Shown: positions 36,001 through 44,371 of the stretch, one piece after another
Layout: each line of letters opens with the position of its first letter
Position numbering within the stretch: position 1 is the first letter of the stretch
Source: Polaribacter sp. NJDZ03
GTDB taxonomy: Bacteria > Bacteroidota > Bacteroidia > Flavobacteriales > Flavobacteriaceae
Direction: 5' to 3'
DNA length: 64,000 nucleotides
Assembly (NCBI RefSeq): GCF_019263805.1
Contig: NZ_CP079195.1
Span: forward strand, 27,501-91,500
Made by a program: the position numbers and the translations under genes
The notes under the pieces: generated by a model
Database searches by the model: none
Seen by the model: the letters and a program-made list of their open reading frames with translations, nothing else
What the model was told of the DNA's origin: nothing

Positions 36001-39000
36001 GGGTGTCCAGATGTTATGGAGGCAGGCGTACCTGGTATTTTAAAAACGACAAATGTAACCAATGGTAACGGAACAGATGTTTCTGCAAATACTACAACAA
36101 GTGTGGCTAACTCAGTGATAGATATATCTATTACTGGTCAAGAAGTTGGTAGTAACGGTTTAGTAGCAAGTATAGAAACAGATGATACTGCAAGAGCAAT
36201 TACCATTTATCCATCAACTTATATAACGTACGCCTTGGATAAAAGCATTAAAGCGTGCGGAACAGCAATGATTACGCAAGTATATCAAACAGCTGCAGAA
36301 CGATGGATAGAAGTAACAAATATTGATCTTATTAATAGCGTTGCTCCAAATACGGCAAATATTGCTTTCTTTAAAAATACGGCTGCTCCATTAGGCATAA
36401 TACCAACGGAAGAAGTTACAAATAGTTCATTTATTGGTCCTGGAGAATCTGTATTAATAGCTTCTAAGACTGTTGCTAACAAATTAACAACTGCTTTAGA
36501 GATTATTAATACCGCTGCTACAGATTTTAGTGAAGCAGATGACATTATTGCATTAACAAAAGGTACAGGTTTAAAAGCTTGGAATTTAAGAACAGATGCA
36601 ATAAAAGACATTGTAGATAATACAAGTTATGTGCGTATAGATAATGTATCGTCACCAAACAGAGACGTAACACCTTCTGAGTGGGTTGCATTTATAGACG
36701 ATAATATTATTACCTATACAGATTTAGCAAATGATGCTGCTGATGTTAATGATGAACGTCATGCGCATGCTCCATTATTATCAGAAATTACAACAACAAG
36801 TGTTTCGGAAGATGCTAATATAAAGCCAGGGTTGCATAGGTTTGGTTTAACAGATAGAATAAGTGGAGATTGGTCTAACGGTAATCCAGATAGGTCTAGA
36901 GAGGTGAAAATTTCGGAAAATTACAATCATGGAGAAAAATTAAGTGCACGTAAATTAGAAGTTACAAGTGGTAGTGTGTTTAGTGTTACAGATCATTTAT
37001 TAGTAGTAACTAATAACATTGTTTTAGATGGGCAAATTAGGTTAATAAGTGCAGATGAAACTAACAAAGCGCAATTAGTACAAACACATGAAGGTACTCG
37101 TCAAATTACAGGTTCTGGTAAGTTATTGGTAGATCAAAAATCTATGGTACCTAGTATGTATAGATATAACTACATGAGTTCTCCTGTAAATACTTTTGGA
37201 CAAACTACTTATACTATAGAAAGCGTTTTAAAAGATGGATCCAATGTTTTAGATGCTACTTCTACAATAGGTACTCAAATAGCAAAAGATATAACTTTTA
37301 TAAGTGGCTATAATGGTACTTGGAGTACAGATCCTATTTCTATAGCAGATTACTGGGTGTATACTTATGCCAATGGTAATGGAGGTAGATCTAATTGGGA
37401 ACATAAATACAAAAATGAAGAAATTTCTGAGACGGATGGTTTTATTTTTAAAGGACCAGATCATGAGCAAAACTATACTTTTGTAGGTACTCCAAAAGAT
37501 GGAGATATGAGCACAACAGTTGGGGCAAATGAATCTTATTTAGTAGGAAACCCTTTTGCAGGAGCAATAAGTGCAAAGAAATTTATAGAAGATAATATAG
37601 ATGATGCAACAGGTTCTATAACAGGTGATTTATATTTCTGGGAACATGCAGGAGAAGAAAGTGGCTCAGGAACCGCAGGGCATAATTTTGGTGGCTACAT
37701 TGGTGGTTATGCTATTAGAAATATTTCTATGGGATTATCTGCTAATCAGGTAATGAGCAATAATGGTTCAGAGTCGGTAATTAGTGTGGTTCAAGCGGAG
37801 ACTTGTATTCCTTTTGATGGAGCTATTTTATATACAGATCCTGTTAATATAGGGGTTAGTGGTTTACGTTTAACGTCATTTAATGAAGGTTTTTCTTATG
37901 AAAGTTCTATTAATGCAGATAAAATTTATTTTTCTTATAAGAGTATCGGAGATATTCCAATAAGTCTTCAGGTAAACGAGGGAGTTGTACAAGAGCTTCA
38001 ATTAGTTTCTTCTGGAGTAGATCAATATTCAGAAGCTAATTTTCAAGCAGATGTTAAAGTAGGAGATATCATTAAAATTAAGTACTCTAGTCAGTCTACA
38101 GTAGGCTTATATTTAGATTTATTTACTTTAAAAGGGCGTGTTACAACTAAAGGAGCTCCTTCTTTAGGAGATGGAAATTATCATGAGCCTAAAGCATATA
38201 TTGCTATGGGGCAAGGGTTTTTTGTTGATGGAGATTCCGATGGAGGTACTATTAATTTTAATAACTCTCAAAGAGAATATATAAAAGAAGGAGATGAGTC
38301 TATTTTCTATAAAAGTAATAATGATTCTAAAGAAAAAACTATAACTGTAAATAAACTTCCGGTAATTAAGTTGGGTATGGATTATGTAAATGAAGAAGGT
38401 TTAGGATTGCACAGACAAATAGGAATTTCATTTAAACATAACAATTCTTTTGGATATGAAAAAGGGTATGATGCTGCAATGTTAGATGTTGGAGAAACAG
38501 ATATTTACTGGAAATTCCCTAATAATGATGATAAATACGCTATTACTGGAGTACAAGCTATTACAGACGATCTAGAAGTTCCTTTATTTGTTTCTTTAGT
38601 TAAAAATGGTACTGTATCTATTGGTGTAGATGAATGGGAAGCTATTAATAGAGATGTATTTATAAAAGACAAATTAACAGGTAAAGCTTACTTAATTAAT
38701 AATGGAAAATTCTCGTTAACCTTATCTGCCGGAAACTATACAGATCGTTTTTTCTTAACATTTAAAGAAAGTGACGCCACGGTTTTAGATGTTTCAGACA
38801 ATGCTATTGTTTTAAATAAAAACATTACTGTTTTCTTAGATAATACTACTCAGGAAATAGTAATTAATAACAATGATAATTTACAACTGAAAACAGTGAA
38901 GTTGTTTAACCTTTTAGGGCAAACAATTGGTCAATGGAACAACTTAGAACAAGAAACTAAGCAACAGCGATTAAAAACAAGTAAATTATCTGATGCTATT

Positions 39001-39060
39001 TATATTATTAATATAGAAACAGAAAACGGTAAAGTTTCTAAGAAAGTGATTTTAGATTAG
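32929..39060 (+). CDS. Large T9SS-secreted surface protein with four Cys-bounded repeats and thrombospondin type 3 motifs
   Basis: 2043 aa. Signal peptide about 1-24. Residues ~60-770 hold four related domains of ~170-180 residues. Each has PAGTYAGFNI-like and DEIKI-like stretches, and successive domains are separated by a cysteine-bearing LxCNT junction (ALSCNT, TLDCNT, TLECNT). Thrombospondin type 3 Asp repeats lie near 772-800 (DTDNDGIDDSLDIDDDNDG) and 1005-1030. Between them is a carbohydrate-binding-like beta-sandwich (SGRYLSINMINEG...YRFRLDMSGLC). From MITQVYQTAAERWIEVTN (about 1115) the protein shares the C-terminal module of the 3947-aa giant, including the IAMGQGFFV and INFNNSQR stretches, and ends in a T9SS type-A sorting domain (ETENGKVSKKVILD). 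Probable surface adhesin or binding protein. It is followed by a strong terminator. Confidence 0.93.
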   Translation: MKTKTTQKWFTFLFILSIINVYATNDKGLKGLTDDKAKTTKTLAVNTIIDLPKNVIVPLVNGTGNFSGVTADGSGTSCIPATFVTPEICTHDWTGDGADAVDNNTTTNSTSTLATVLGTNTLTITAPSALGDFPAGTYAGFNIGTSVGVGSTIQIKLYKDGNSSAVATYTPSSDVLSLNLGFGSSANIGFVSPVAFDEMRISVGGLVTTLVVNYPFVKIYKDTSSALSCNTMSEVSVGKGYAMEVDDVGQVGVSLNLLGTTGINPENVLDGNASTHANLTGGVLSVGVLRTVYLSVKKQRDFQTSAVVPFAGGTYAGFNITTNAAVDLSVLSTLKITTYLGNVEQQSINITDALVGLPLLTSATRNVGFVTDVTKPYDEIKIELSDTVGVSLGDFNVNYPVIKEYCSNTDTLDCNTQVALTNTDYPVEIKTVGTGLVSAGVNIGGLENIINSDTEDYAELGLNIDLLGALEIGVYDVLDNYVATTTNPYYVGFVIESESLVAIDVLSNTTISTYLNGTLVESKSGGPLLVGAPLLASENKQTIGFSATQTFDEVRIKFAAPLAAVNLGTIKIYNSFIQKMCSTTLECNTSYALNAPTFSTYIDFKQTGVSGLACVGCSVANADNVITSDDTDYATINILASVGGSASLAVRDATNSFPAGSYAGFSLNFNDALVSLSILQNSLTITTLSATGVELESSTAGNLIGLELLTNIIGVSGSGDLNLGFKTTQAYSGIKISASALVGVSLDNEIKVFGAFVDTRGATEGSFASCLVDTDNDGIDDSLDIDDDNDGIIDIIENGNCPIEDKVEIVELYSEDFGTGTGRSDNPYILNHFYDTGGAIPDGSYAVVSSLNSGLGHYNRTDQNGNLDANIDEFNGPTGGSSSGRYLSINMINEGNKEFYRHTLNNLVIGADYRFRLDMSGLCNGCPDTPIFRLEVQDSSGTTLKTASSVGVTNNDEWERVILDFTGSTDEVDIVIYNDQPNGGAGNDVGVDNIVFSVLQCPAEFNDEDNDGIINSLDLDSDGDGCPDVMEAGVPGILKTTNVTNGNGTDVSANTTTSVANSVIDISITGQEVGSNGLVASIETDDTARAITIYPSTYITYALDKSIKACGTAMITQVYQTAAERWIEVTNIDLINSVAPNTANIAFFKNTAAPLGIIPTEEVTNSSFIGPGESVLIASKTVANKLTTALEIINTAATDFSEADDIIALTKGTGLKAWNLRTDAIKDIVDNTSYVRIDNVSSPNRDVTPSEWVAFIDDNIITYTDLANDAADVNDERHAHAPLLSEITTTSVSEDANIKPGLHRFGLTDRISGDWSNGNPDRSREVKISENYNHGEKLSARKLEVTSGSVFSVTDHLLVVTNNIVLDGQIRLISADETNKAQLVQTHEGTRQITGSGKLLVDQKSMVPSMYRYNYMSSPVNTFGQTTYTIESVLKDGSNVLDATSTIGTQIAKDITFISGYNGTWSTDPISIADYWVYTYANGNGGRSNWEHKYKNEEISETDGFIFKGPDHEQNYTFVGTPKDGDMSTTVGANESYLVGNPFAGAISAKKFIEDNIDDATGSITGDLYFWEHAGEESGSGTAGHNFGGYIGGYAIRNISMGLSANQVMSNNGSESVISVVQAETCIPFDGAILYTDPVNIGVSGLRLTSFNEGFSYESSINADKIYFSYKSIGDIPISLQVNEGVVQELQLVSSGVDQYSEANFQADVKVGDIIKIKYSSQSTVGLYLDLFTLKGRVTTKGAPSLGDGNYHEPKAYIAMGQGFFVDGDSDGGTINFNNSQREYIKEGDESIFYKSNNDSKEKTITVNKLPVIKLGMDYVNEEGLGLHRQIGISFKHNNSFGYEKGYDAAMLDVGETDIYWKFPNNDDKYAITGVQAITDDLEVPLFVSLVKNGTVSIGVDEWEAINRDVFIKDKLTGKAYLINNGKFSLTLSAGNYTDRFFLTFKESDATVLDVSDNAIVLNKNITVFLDNTTQEIVINNNDNLQLKTVKLFNLLGQTIGQWNNLEQETKQQRLKTSKLSDAIYIINIETENGKVSKKVILD

Positions 39061-39094
39061 AAAACAAGAAGAGATAAGTATTTGGTGTTTATTT

Positions 39095-39141
39095 AATAAT
39101 CCCAATTGATTTTAATATTAAATCAATTGGGATTATTTTTT
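39095..39141 (+). terminator. Intrinsic terminator of the 2043-aa gene
   Basis: AATAATCCCAATTGATTT and AAATCAATTGGGATTATT form an 18-bp stem around a 7-nt loop, followed by a T run. Confidence 0.9.
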
Positions 39142-39222
39142 GTTTTTAGCATTGTAAATACATCGATAAATTTTATCAGCTTCAAAAATTAATTTTTTAT
39201 ACTTTATTCTTATTGATTTCTG

Positions 39223-39230
39223 TATTTTCG
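39223..39230 (+). promoter_or_regulatory. -7-like box TATTTTCG upstream of recG
   Basis: TAnnTTTG with one mismatch (C at position 7), 20 bp before the TTG start. The same variant precedes the DUF6787 gene. Confidence 0.45.
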
Positions 39231-39249
39231 TTCTTTATATTTTTTAAAA

Positions 39250-41805
39250 TTGAATTTAAACTATCCCATAACATATATTAAAGGAATTAGTGTACAAAGA
39301 GCAACGCTTATGTACACCGAATTGGGTATAAAAACATGTAATGATTTATTAAATTTCTTTCCGTTTAGATATATTGATAAAACCGCATTTTATGCGATAA
39401 AAGACTTACAACCAAATTCTTCTGAAGTTCAAATTGTTGGTAAAATTACCCGCGTAAAATCGGTAGCTCAAAAAAGAGGAAGTAGGTTAGTGGCAACTTT
39501 TCAAGACGCTACAGGATCTATGGAATTGGTTTGGTTTAAAGGTCAAAAATGGATTAAAGATTCTTTAAAAATTAACGAACCGTATGTGGTTTATGGCAAG
39601 CTGAACCATTATAATGGCAATTTTAGTATTCCACATCCAGAGTTAGAATTGGTTACGGAATACAAGAAAAAGTTGCAATCTAAAATGCAACCCGTATATC
39701 CATCTACCGAAAGGTTAGTAAATTCTGGTGTTTCTAATAAGTTAATGCGCAATTATGTTCAGCATTTATTACAGCAGTTTTTTGAAGTAATTACAGAAAC
39801 ATTATCACAAGAAATAATAGACGATTTTAAGTTGATGGCTAAGCGTGATGCTTTGCTGAATGCACATTTTCCTAAAAGTCAAGAAAACTTAGCCAAAGCA
39901 CAAAATCGTTTAAAGTTCGAAGAATTATTTTTTATTCAGTTGCAGCTATTGCGAAAGAAACTCATCAACAAAACAAAAATAAAAGGCTTTGTTTTTGAAA
40001 ACGTGAGCGATTACTTTAATACTTTCTATAAAGACCATTTACCTTTCGATTTAACAAATGCTCAAAAAAGAGTTTTAAAAGAAATTAGAAAAGATGTTGC
40101 ATCTGGTGCACACATGAATCGTCTTTTACAAGGAGATGTTGGTTCTGGTAAAACCATTGTTGCTTTATTAACCATGTTATTGGCAATAGACAACGGTTTT
40201 CAAGCAACAATTATGGCGCCAACAGAAATTTTGGCAACCCAACATTATCATGCTATTTCAGAAATGTTAAAAGACATGAACATTAATGTCGATTTATTAA
40301 CAGGTTCTGTTAGAATAAAAAAGCGAAGAGAAATTCATGCGAATTTAGAAGACGGAACCTTGCATATTTTAATAGGTACGCATGCTTTGTTAGAAGATAA
40401 AGTAAAGTTTAAAAATCTTGGTATTGCAATTATTGATGAGCAACATAGATTCGGAGTTGCACAAAGAGCTCAACTTTGGAAAAAAGGAGGAAAAAGCCCA
40501 TCCCAACCTTCCCGAAGGGAAGGAGCTCAAGCAGTGCTAAATCGTTATGAAACTGCTCGTCCTTCTGTGTATGCTTTAATGAAGGAATTACAAGTAGAAC
40601 GTAAAAAACAAACCACACCAGCAGAACAAGTTATTTGGCAACAATTAAAGGCAAAAAAGCTAGATTCTAAATTTAGAAGACAACACCTTGTTGATGAATT
40701 TATTGTCGATTTTATTTGTATTGAAAAAAGACTAATTATTGAAGTAGATGGAGAGTACCACAACACAACAGCACAACAAGAAGCAGACAATTTAAGAACA
40801 CAGATTTTACAAGAATTAGGTTTTAAAGTAATAAGATTCACCAACCAAGAGGTTATTGGAAACATAGAAAATGTAACAAAGAAAATAACACAAGAATTAC
40901 ACAACAGTGATAAAAGCCTCCCCTTCGGGGAGGTTGGTGGGGCTTCTTCTCTTCCTCCACACATTTTAGTAATGACAGCAACACCAATTCCTAGAACTTT
41001 GGCAATGTCTGTGTATGGAGATTTAGATATTTCTGTAATTGATGAATTACCACCTGGAAGAAAAGAAGTAAAAACAGTACACAGGTTTGATAAAAATCGT
41101 TTATCTGTTTTTAAATTTATGCGAGATGAAATTGAAAAAGGAAGACAAGTATATGTGGTGTATCCTTTAATTCAAGAATCTGAAGCCATGGATTATAAAG
41201 ATTTGATGGATGGTTTTGAAAGTATTTCACGAGATTTTCCTACGCCAAAATATCAAATTAGTATTGTGCACGGAAAAATGAAACCTGCAGATAAAGAAGA
41301 CGAAATGCAGCGTTTTGTAAAAGGAGAAACGCAAATTATGGTTGCTACTACTGTAATAGAAGTGGGTGTAAATGTGCCCAATGCCAGTGTAATGATTATT
41401 GAAAGCTCAGAACGTTTTGGGTTATCTCAATTACATCAATTAAGAGGAAGAGTTGGTAGAGGTGCAGACCAAAGTTATTGTATTTTACTATCTGGTTATA
41501 AACTTTCTGAAGAAGGAAAAACACGTTTAAAAACCATGGTAGATACTACAGACGGTTTTAAAATAGCTGAGGTAGATTTAAAATTACGGGGACCAGGTAA
41601 TTTAATGGGTACCCAACAAAGTGGTGTTTTAAATCTTAAAATTGCCGATGTTGTAAAGGATTCTAAAATTTTAGTTGCCGCTAGAAATACAGCAATTGCT
41701 GTTTTGCAAGAAGATGGTAATTTATCGCAACCGGCAAATATCAATATTAAAAAAGCATATGTAGAGATGTCTAAAAACTCTAAAATTTGGAGTGAAATTA
41801 GTTAG
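39250..41805 (+). CDS. recG: ATP-dependent DNA helicase RecG carrying an in-frame DUF559 endonuclease-like insertion
   Basis: 851 aa from a TTG start (MNLNYPITYIKGISVQRA fits the usual flavobacterial N-terminus), against ~700 for the family. The wedge/OB domain is N-terminal. Walker A is in LLQGDVGSGKTIVALL near residue 300, motif II is AIIDEQHRFGVAQRA near 395, motif III is MTATPIPRTLAM near 577, and motifs V-VI are VIEVGVNVPNA and QLRGRVGRG. Between motif II and motif III, where RecG normally has only a few residues, about 150 extra residues (about 415-570) occur. The core of the insert (SKFRRQHLVDEFIVDFICIE...LIIEVDGEYHN) is a DUF559-type domain with the PD-(D/E)xK pattern. Its DNA ends are inverted hairpin repeats. 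All helicase motifs are intact and in frame, so RecG may still remodel stalled forks. Confidence 0.95.
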   Translation: MNLNYPITYIKGISVQRATLMYTELGIKTCNDLLNFFPFRYIDKTAFYAIKDLQPNSSEVQIVGKITRVKSVAQKRGSRLVATFQDATGSMELVWFKGQKWIKDSLKINEPYVVYGKLNHYNGNFSIPHPELELVTEYKKKLQSKMQPVYPSTERLVNSGVSNKLMRNYVQHLLQQFFEVITETLSQEIIDDFKLMAKRDALLNAHFPKSQENLAKAQNRLKFEELFFIQLQLLRKKLINKTKIKGFVFENVSDYFNTFYKDHLPFDLTNAQKRVLKEIRKDVASGAHMNRLLQGDVGSGKTIVALLTMLLAIDNGFQATIMAPTEILATQHYHAISEMLKDMNINVDLLTGSVRIKKRREIHANLEDGTLHILIGTHALLEDKVKFKNLGIAIIDEQHRFGVAQRAQLWKKGGKSPSQPSRREGAQAVLNRYETARPSVYALMKELQVERKKQTTPAEQVIWQQLKAKKLDSKFRRQHLVDEFIVDFICIEKRLIIEVDGEYHNTTAQQEADNLRTQILQELGFKVIRFTNQEVIGNIENVTKKITQELHNSDKSLPFGEVGGASSLPPHILVMTATPIPRTLAMSVYGDLDISVIDELPPGRKEVKTVHRFDKNRLSVFKFMRDEIEKGRQVYVVYPLIQESEAMDYKDLMDGFESISRDFPTPKYQISIVHGKMKPADKEDEMQRFVKGETQIMVATTVIEVGVNVPNASVMIIESSERFGLSQLHQLRGRVGRGADQSYCILLSGYKLSEEGKTRLKTMVDTTDGFKIAEVDLKLRGPGNLMGTQQSGVLNLKIADVVKDSKILVAARNTAIAVLQEDGNLSQPANINIKKAYVEMSKNSKIWSEIS
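40494..40945 (+). mobile_element. DUF559-encoding cassette with inverted hairpin ends, inserted in recG
   Basis: The left end (40494-40526) reads AAGCCCATCCCAACCTTCCC then GAAGGGAAGGAGC. The right end (40914-40945), reverse complemented, reads AAGCCCCACCAACCTCCCC then GAAGGGGAGGC. The two ends are thus imperfect inverted repeats, and each is a hairpin by itself (CCTTCCCGAAGGGAAGG; CCTCCCCTTCGGGGAGG). The interior encodes a ~110-residue endonuclease-like domain in the frame and direction of recG. No separate start codon context or promoter is evident. No transposase is encoded, so the mode of movement is unknown. The exact insertion points and any target duplication cannot be set from this window alone. 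Confidence 0.75.
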
Positions 41806-41867
41806 TCTTTAATTTGCTTAGTTAAACGTTAAACTGCCGTTATAGTGGTTTTTAAATATTGTTTTTT

Positions 41868-41875
41868 TATATTTG
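41868..41875 (+). promoter_or_regulatory. -7 promoter box TATATTTG
   Basis: Exact TAnnTTTG match, 36 bp before the ATG at 41911. It argues against the longer frame starting at 41845. Confidence 0.6.
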
Positions 41876-41910
41876 TTATCGTTTGTTTTAATCTTAAAAA
41901 AAATGAAAAT

Positions 41911-42495
41911 ATGGGCTTTTATAATAAAGTAAAATGGGTTCTTGGAATTTTAATGATTTTTATACTAATTATTGCTACCAATTTAATTGATAGAAATAAT
42001 TTTGTAAGAATTAAAGATTCTTTAGAAGCTATTTATAAAGATAGGCTAATTGCTAAAGACTTAATTTTTAAAATATCTAAATCTGTTCAAGAAAAAGAAT
42101 TGGCAGCAGCTAAATTAGATTCTACTTTCTTTTTAGGTAGAAATAAACAAGTAAATAGTGATATTGAAACAGCTATTACTTCTTTTGAAGGAACAAAATT
42201 AACCACAAAAGAAGCTAAAGTTTTTAATGATTTTAAAAATAATTTGGCAGTTTTAACAAAATTAGAAGACTCTAAACCTTTTAAAAAAAGTTCTTATAAT
42301 AGCAATATCTTAAGTGTAAAAGAAAACTTATATGAATTGTCTGAAATTCAAATGAATGAAGGCAAAAGACAAATGTCTATAAGTAAAAGGGCAATAGATT
42401 CAATAGAACTTTTTACACAACTAGAAATATATGTGTTGATTTTTTTAGCTGTTATAGTCCAGATTATTGTAATTTATAAACCTAGAGAAAGGTAA
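41911..42495 (+). CDS. Membrane protein with a four-helix-bundle (4HB_MCP-like) sensor domain
   Basis: 194 aa from the ATG at 41911. A first membrane helix (VLGILMIFILIIATNLI, about residues 8-25) is followed by ~140 residues of charged helical sequence (RIKDSLEAIYKDRLIAKDLIFKIS...), then a second membrane helix (IYVLIFLAVIVQIIVIY) and a short basic tail. The layout is the periplasmic four-helix bundle of methyl-accepting chemotaxis proteins and some histidine kinases, but no HAMP, methylation or kinase domain follows. It therefore lacks a known output and may act by pairing with another protein. No partner gene is adjacent: recG lies upstream on the same strand and an MFS gene is convergent. 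Confidence 0.7.
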   Translation: MGFYNKVKWVLGILMIFILIIATNLIDRNNFVRIKDSLEAIYKDRLIAKDLIFKISKSVQEKELAAAKLDSTFFLGRNKQVNSDIETAITSFEGTKLTTKEAKVFNDFKNNLAVLTKLEDSKPFKKSSYNSNILSVKENLYELSEIQMNEGKRQMSISKRAIDSIELFTQLEIYVLIFLAVIVQIIVIYKPRER

Positions 42496-42549
42496 GAAGA
42501 CTCAATTTTAAATTTTGTATACTTCAATATTTTTTTAAGTACATTTATA

Positions 42550-43704
42550 TTAATCCTTTTTTTTGAGTAAAATTAAATAGTAATAAGAAAAACAAATACC
42601 TATTGCAACCATACCAACTCCAATAAGAATTGGTGAATTGTATGCATAACCATAGGTAATTGGCAACCCACCGAAAAAAGCCCCCATCGTATTTCCTAAA
42701 TTAAAACTAGACTGACCTCCGGCAGCAGCAATACTTTCTGAACCTTCAGCAGAATCTATTAAAAGCATTTGTATTGGAGATGAACAACTAAATGCAGCAA
42801 CACCAGTAATAAATGCCATTAAATAACTCATAAACGGTATGTGTGCGGTAAAATAGATAGTAATTAAACAGAGCATCATAAATATAAAGGAAACGGTTAC
42901 CGTTTTTTGAGGTGTAATGATATCAGATAACTTTCCACCTAATAGGTTTCCTATAAGCATTCCTAAGCCAACCAAAACCATTACATACGGAATAGAGTCT
43001 TCATTAACCTTGGTAATTTCTGTCATTAAAGGAGCTATATAGCTTAACCAAGTAAATAAACCACCGGTTCCTATAGAAACCATACCAATAATAACCCAAG
43101 CTTTTTTTGTTTTAAAATAACGCAATTGACTTTTCTTACTAACTTGTGAAAGCGGTTGCATTTTAGGGATCCAGAAATAAATAGAAATCATGGATAATAA
43201 ACCAAATAGACTTATTATTAAATATGTGTATCTCCAAGAAAAATGATGCCCAATATAAGTACCTAAAGGAACTCCAAGAAGGTTTGCAATGGTCATACCG
43301 GTAACCATTATGGCAATTGCCTGTGCTTTTTTACCAGGATCAGCAAATTTAGCAGCCACTACAGAACCTACACCAAAAAAAGCACCATGTGGCAAGCCAG
43401 ACATAAATCTAGAAACAAGTAAAAGTGAATATATTGGAGAGACCGCAAATAATAGGTTAAAAACAGCAAATAGTAGCATTAGAAATATTAATACTTTTCT
43501 AGGCGAATACTTAGCGGTAAATAGCACTAGAATAGGAGAACCAATAACAACGCCTAAAGCGTACAAAGAAATCAAATGCCCTGCCGAAGGAATATCAATA
43601 TTTAAGTCTTTTGCAATATCAGGCAAAATACCCATCATTGTAAATTCTGTCATTCCTATGGCAAAAGTTCCTATAGCTAATGATAATAAACTCTTTTTAA
43701 TCAT
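42550..43704 (-). CDS. MFS transporter (DHA1-like drug/sugar efflux family)
   Basis: 384 aa with twelve hydrophobic segments. The N-terminus SLAIGTFAIGMTEFTMMGILPDIAKDLNI and the motif-A-like loop between helices 2 and 3 (FTAKYSPRKVLIF) fit the AraJ/YdhP-type DHA1 efflux branch. The segment MSGLPHGAFFGVGSVVAA and the motif-C-like GMTIANLLGVPLGTYIG in helices 4-5 support this. It probably exports a small compound by proton antiport; the substrate is not evident. Upstream on the same strand is a small SMR exporter gene, separated by ~160 bp. Confidence 0.87.
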   Translation of the reverse strand: MIKKSLLSLAIGTFAIGMTEFTMMGILPDIAKDLNIDIPSAGHLISLYALGVVIGSPILVLFTAKYSPRKVLIFLMLLFAVFNLLFAVSPIYSLLLVSRFMSGLPHGAFFGVGSVVAAKFADPGKKAQAIAIMVTGMTIANLLGVPLGTYIGHHFSWRYTYLIISLFGLLSMISIYFWIPKMQPLSQVSKKSQLRYFKTKKAWVIIGMVSIGTGGLFTWLSYIAPLMTEITKVNEDSIPYVMVLVGLGMLIGNLLGGKLSDIITPQKTVTVSFIFMMLCLITIYFTAHIPFMSYLMAFITGVAAFSCSSPIQMLLIDSAEGSESIAAAGGQSSFNLGNTMGAFFGGLPITYGYAYNSPILIGVGMVAIGICFSYYYLILLKKKD

Positions 43705-43867
43705 ATAATTTTTTTGATACCTTTAAAAGTTGGTAAAAGTACTATTTGTTATAGTACTAAAAAACATCAAATAGGATAGATTTATAAACATTTTTAATGT
43801 TATTTTATATTCTTAAAAAAGTTTAAATATGCAATAGCAATAAAGAATATTTAATTGTTTTTTCTAT

Positions 43868-44194
43868 TTAATTAGAAACTACTTTTAACCCAATAATAGA
43901 AAATATTAAAGTAGAAAGAAAAAATAGTCGCCAAAAAGTTGCGGGTTCTTTAAAAATAAGAATTCCCATTAACACCGTTCCAACTGCACCTATTCCTGTC
44001 CAAACGGCATAAGCTGTTCCAATTGGTAACTCTTGTGTTGCCTTTAAAAGTAGAAGCATACTAATAGATAAACACAGCAAAAAGCCAATATACCAATAGG
44101 TGGTTTCTGCTCCGGTACTTTCTTTTGCTTTGCCTAAACAAGCAGCAAAAGCAACTTCAAAAAGTCCGGCTATAATTAATAGTATCCAATTCAT
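43868..44194 (-). CDS. sugE: SMR-family exporter, guanidinium (Gdx/SugE)-like
   Basis: 108 aa and four hydrophobic helices, the normal size for a small multidrug resistance subunit. The central ion- and substrate-binding glutamate is at residue 13 (IIAGLFEVAFA). The signature LPIGTAYAVWTGIGAVGTVLMGI matches the Gdx/SugE subtype, whose characterised members export guanidinium with proton antiport. It works as an antiparallel dimer in the inner membrane. No guanidine riboswitch was recognised in the ~180 bp upstream. The residues after the first helix (CLGKAKESTGAETTYWY) differ from the E. coli Gdx, so the substrate is inferred. Confidence 0.87.
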   Translation of the reverse strand: MNWILLIIAGLFEVAFAACLGKAKESTGAETTYWYIGFLLCLSISMLLLLKATQELPIGTAYAVWTGIGAVGTVLMGILIFKEPATFWRLFFLSTLIFSIIGLKVVSN

Positions 44195-44371
44195 TTATAA
44201 TGTATTATTTTTATGCAACTTTAATGTTTTATGTCTTTTTTTAATAAAAATGTAAATTTAAATATATTTAATTTAGACCAACTTTAAATCTTAGTAAACT
44301 TCTAACAAATTCCATTTCGTCATTCTTTTTAAAGTGTCTATCTTTATCGGCTGTAATTAGTCACTTATTTA

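Noticed and set aside
40494..40945. Intein in RecG
   Set aside because: The insert lacks the Cys/Ser first residue, the His-Asn end and a following Cys/Ser/Thr. It also lacks Hint-type blocks, while DUF559 motifs and inverted DNA ends are present.
39250..41805. Frameshifted or chimeric assembly of recG
   Set aside because: The frame is continuous through both junctions and all helicase motifs are intact, so an assembly join is unlikely, though long reads would settle it.
41845..41910. Longer start for the four-helix-bundle protein
   Set aside because: The extra 22 codons overlap the TATATTTG promoter box and a hydrophobic non-conserved stretch; ATG at 41911 fits better.
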